From Saccharum officinarum (lineage: Eukaryota; Streptophyta; Magnoliopsida; Poales; Poaceae): 64,000 bases of DNA. This document shows positions 61,166-64,000 of this stretch, one piece after another; within the stretch, counting starts at the first letter, position 1; each line of letters begins with the position of its first letter. A program made the position numbers and the translations under genes. Location: NCBI GenBank assembly GCA_020631735.1, contig CM036225.1:62095183-62159182 (forward strand), given 5' to 3'. The notes under the pieces were generated by a model, which did not search any database, was not told the DNA's origin, and was given only the letters and a program-made list of their open reading frames with translations.

Positions 61166-63125
61166 TGAAGGACCGAAAACAGCGACCAGAGGGGGGTGAA
61201 TGGGGGCCTCAAATTTCTTTCGAAATATTTGGCCGCTGTCCCAATATCACCGTCAAGCACAAACGAGTTCCCAAACTAAACATCCAAGTCAACTAGTGAC
61301 AAGAGTACTTTGAAACATTCCTCGAAATAGAAGGAAGCTAATGCAAAAAGCGAAACACGATTCGGAGCTCAAACCACTAAACTGCGCGCAAAACAGAAAA
61401 TCATGACCAGAGAAATAGACTGAAAATATGGCCAGAAAATACAAGTCACAGTGAATGAGGAGCAGCCATCTTTGCAAACCGTGAATACTAGTCAAAGCAA
61501 AAGAAATAAATTACTACTCCAATGATTAGCAAATGATTGCTTGAGGTAATTCACGGATTCAAGAATGCTTCTGACCAATCAAAAATCAAAGGCTCAAGGT
61601 GAGCAAGCAGCACCAGAAAGAACGAGCAATGCTAGACCAAGCAGCTGGGACAGCGGACCAGCTCCTCCTGTAGTCCAAAATGCTCACGAACAGGAACACA
61701 GGGCCTGCAGCCAACAGAGGAGATGCTCATGCGGTGGTGCTGCACGACGCTGAGCAAAAATCATGGATACCAAACGAAATAGGAATAACAGCAGCGGCTC
61801 CTGAGCAGGCACTCACGAACGTGGCTCAAGCCCCGTCGGTCCTAGCGACCTGCACAGCTGGGTGGACGAACTGAAGCCTGACCACTACAGAGAAGAATAA
61901 ACAGAGGACGAGTTGGGAACCAGACCTGGGAGACGCGGCGGCAGGGAATCACAGCAACGGGAGCACGGCACCTGCTGACCTGCACTGATGTGTCGAACCA
62001 AAACTCAAGCTGCAGCCAGCGAACCCGACGAACTGGAGACTACTAACGAAGAACAGAGTAGGACCCAGCGCTACAAGCAGCAGCTCGCCTGGAGCGAAAA
62101 TTAAGTGGAACTCCACCAAATCAAAACAACTCGGCCTCAAATCTCGCACAGGTGATCTCCATGATATTGGTGAGCTATCCCAAAAGAATCATGGCTCGAA
62201 CCCATCTCAACACTCGTGAATTTCAGATCATAGCCAGGAACGAAAAGAGGCAAAAAGATGAACGAAAATCACAGATAAAATATATGAATCCCAGAGGACA
62301 ACTGGAGGATTCGGGCCTCCATTCCCACACTAAAACACAGAAAAATACAACCACGAATTTTCAGATTTTTTAGACCTCCCTCATGAACTAGAAGCTAACC
62401 CTAAAAGAGAGAGGAGAAAATGAGAATGGGGAGAGAGGTGAGGAGGCAAGGGGCTTCCATCCTCTATATAACAGGGCTATTTTATATTCCCCTAAATGCC
62501 CCTGAATACATAAGAGCTAAACCAATAAGCCCAAGGGCGTAGAGGTCTAACCCGGTCTTCATGTTGATCCGACGGCCACCGCGCCTCCTCCGCGGTAGCT
62601 TCGCCTCGACGCGAACTCCCCGATGCCGTCACGTGCCGTCCGCTCCTCCTCGGAACCTCCGTCCGGGTTTTAAGACCCAAACCCGTAAACCCGCCTCCGA
62701 TGGTTTTGAGGCCCAAACCATCAAACCGCCCCGCGAGTAGCGTACTCCATACGCGATCCCCGCCATCCGACGCATGTCACCTCCACGGTCAACACGGTCA
62801 CTCCCATGTCCCCTCGCGCTTGTCGATGTCCCAAGTGTCAGCCAGCGTGGCTAGCCACCCGGCCTCCGGGTCCCTTGGTCCAAGCCTCACGTCCGTCCTT
62901 CACCCCTCAGGTCCATCGGCACGGCATGTCCTCCTTGACCTTCACCTCACCGTCGGCTACCGTCTTCGTGCTCCACACCTGCACAACACAAGCCAAGAGA
63001 CATGTCGCACACAAGGCTTTTGTCAAGGTAGGGTTAGTCACCACTCAACCTACTTCGTGGATCACATTGAGAATCACTCATCACAAAACGAACACACAAA
63101 GGTACTTGTCAACCTTGTGTTCGCA
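61166..63125 (-). repeat. 5' LTR of copia element 2
   Basis: 1960 bp, TG...CA. Putative TATATAG promoter box on the minus strand at 62464-62470. It is followed on the plus strand by ATCT and then directly by D4 sequence. Confidence 0.93.
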
Positions 63126-64000
63126 ATCTGGTTAATTTGTCAGTGTAAACGGTTGTCAGTTCGGAGCGGATAAAGTTCGTGTGTGTTGACAGTATATGAT
63201 ACTACCTGAGAGGTTGATGCTGCTCAGCGCAGGGCTGGAGAGCAAGGTAAGTTCAAACACAGTGAAATGGGTAAGCTTGTGCTATTGTTTCTTCGCCCTC
63301 AACAAATTGAGTTTCATTTTTTTTGAGAACTCAACAAATTGAGTTGAGTGCAGCAGTACCACGTAGAACAGATGGCCACGGAGGATGCATGCATATATCC
63401 TACTAATAGTTACTCCATGACACCACTGCACCAAGGTCGCTTGTGGCCTTGTGTGCAAAGAAGAACGAACTCGGCCAGTCACCAATACAAATATTCCTTC
63501 CGGCTATACGTGTGTGTGTGTGTGTGTGTCCGTGTGTGGATGCAATGAGTCATCGGCAACCTACCTTGGACGACCACTCAAGAAACCACACGTCCATGCA
63601 TGCACTTGTAGCCATCAAGATCTGGCGGTGCACAGATCTCCGCGCTTTCATGCACGTCCCCTTGCATGCCCGCCAAAAAACGGACACGATGACAACGACA
63701 TGCTCCTACGTTGGTGTCAACTTCTGCTTGGGGCGTGCAACCCGACTGTTCCTCGAAAGGTTATTCTGCCTGCCTGGATCGATCGCCCCCACAACTCTCT
63801 ACTACTAGCTTGCTTCGTCGGAATGGTTGCAACGTCCAGAGCAGCGGACGAGCATTGCAAGTGCGAAGCTACGAGCTGTTTGTTTCGTTGATGCCTAACT
63901 TTGTAGCAAATGAAGTTAGGCCAAGTGTTGCCGCTATAAAAAAATGTGTCGCCAACAAATCAGATACCACACTTGTGGGGAAAAAAAGTTTGGCATCAAA
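63126..64000 (+). repeat. Duplicated block D4 (partial, with internal deletion)
   Basis: 63130 onward matches D1 from 24647. At GGCCAC (63374-63379) the match jumps from 24892 to 26286, i.e. 1394 bp are missing. It continues to the window end, equivalent to about 26930 of D1. It contains the GT tract with 10 units (63510-63529). Confidence 0.92.

Larger units (their letters stand above)
51844..63125 (-). mobile_element. Sirevirus-type Ty1/copia LTR retrotransposon, element 2
   Basis: 11.28 kb with two 1960-bp LTRs (51844-53803 and 61166-63125), TG...CA. PBS at 61151-61163, gag, then pol in copia order on the minus strand, with repeated polypurine tracts inside the 3' LTR. About 45 substitutions between the LTRs by eye count, most of them in the right-hand 1.2 kb of each. 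No target-site duplication: GCTGG on the left, ATCTG on the right. Several stops, mainly in gag, so inactive. Confidence 0.93.

Noticed and set aside
1..64000. tRNA, rRNA, CRISPR array or bacterial defence system
   Set aside because: None seen; introns, LTRs and MITEs show plant nuclear DNA, and the PBS sites are only tRNA-complementary primers.

Overview
The window is plant nuclear DNA from a grass. The introns are GT-AG, MITEs are dense, and long Sirevirus and Tekay-type retrotransposons are nested in each other. The repeat families and the sequence of the one host gene point to the panicoid/Andropogoneae side (sorghum, sugarcane, Miscanthus); that placement is inference, not proof. No tRNA, rRNA, CRISPR array or bacterial-style operon was seen.

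Layout. 1-1961 is intergenic repeat debris. 1967-13093 is a complete but dead Sirevirus-type Ty1/copia element on the minus strand, with GAGCT target-site duplications and an internally duplicated gag. 13099-15292 holds several MITEs and the promoter/leader of the only host gene, L-arabinokinase (ARA1-like). This gene is on the plus strand, 15293-24203, with 28 coding exons that join into one open frame of 985 codons plus stop; a 5'-truncated RTE LINE lies in intron 12. 24204-31655 is downstream DNA with MITEs. 31656-46108 is a three-level nest: a Sirevirus LTR fragment is split by a Tekay-type Ty3/gypsy element, whose 5' LTR is split by a complete MULE with 9-bp TSDs, about 311-bp TIRs and an apparently intact 769-residue transposase. 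46109-46208 is a 100-N assembly gap.

After the gap, the end of ARA1 and its downstream region return as near-identical partial copies: D2 46209-51107, D3 51116-51843 and D4 63130-64000, all related to D1 at 23752-28692. A second Sirevirus-type copia element (51844-63125, minus strand) sits between D3 and D4. Its two flanks are not collinear and show no TSD. The copies may be real segmental duplications or unmerged haplotypes around a scaffold join.

The most unusual item is an extra ORF between the 5' LTR and gag of the Tekay element. Its first 19 residues closely mimic the histone H3 tail, keeping K4 and the ARKS motif around K9. The element belongs to a lineage whose integrase normally carries a chromodomain.
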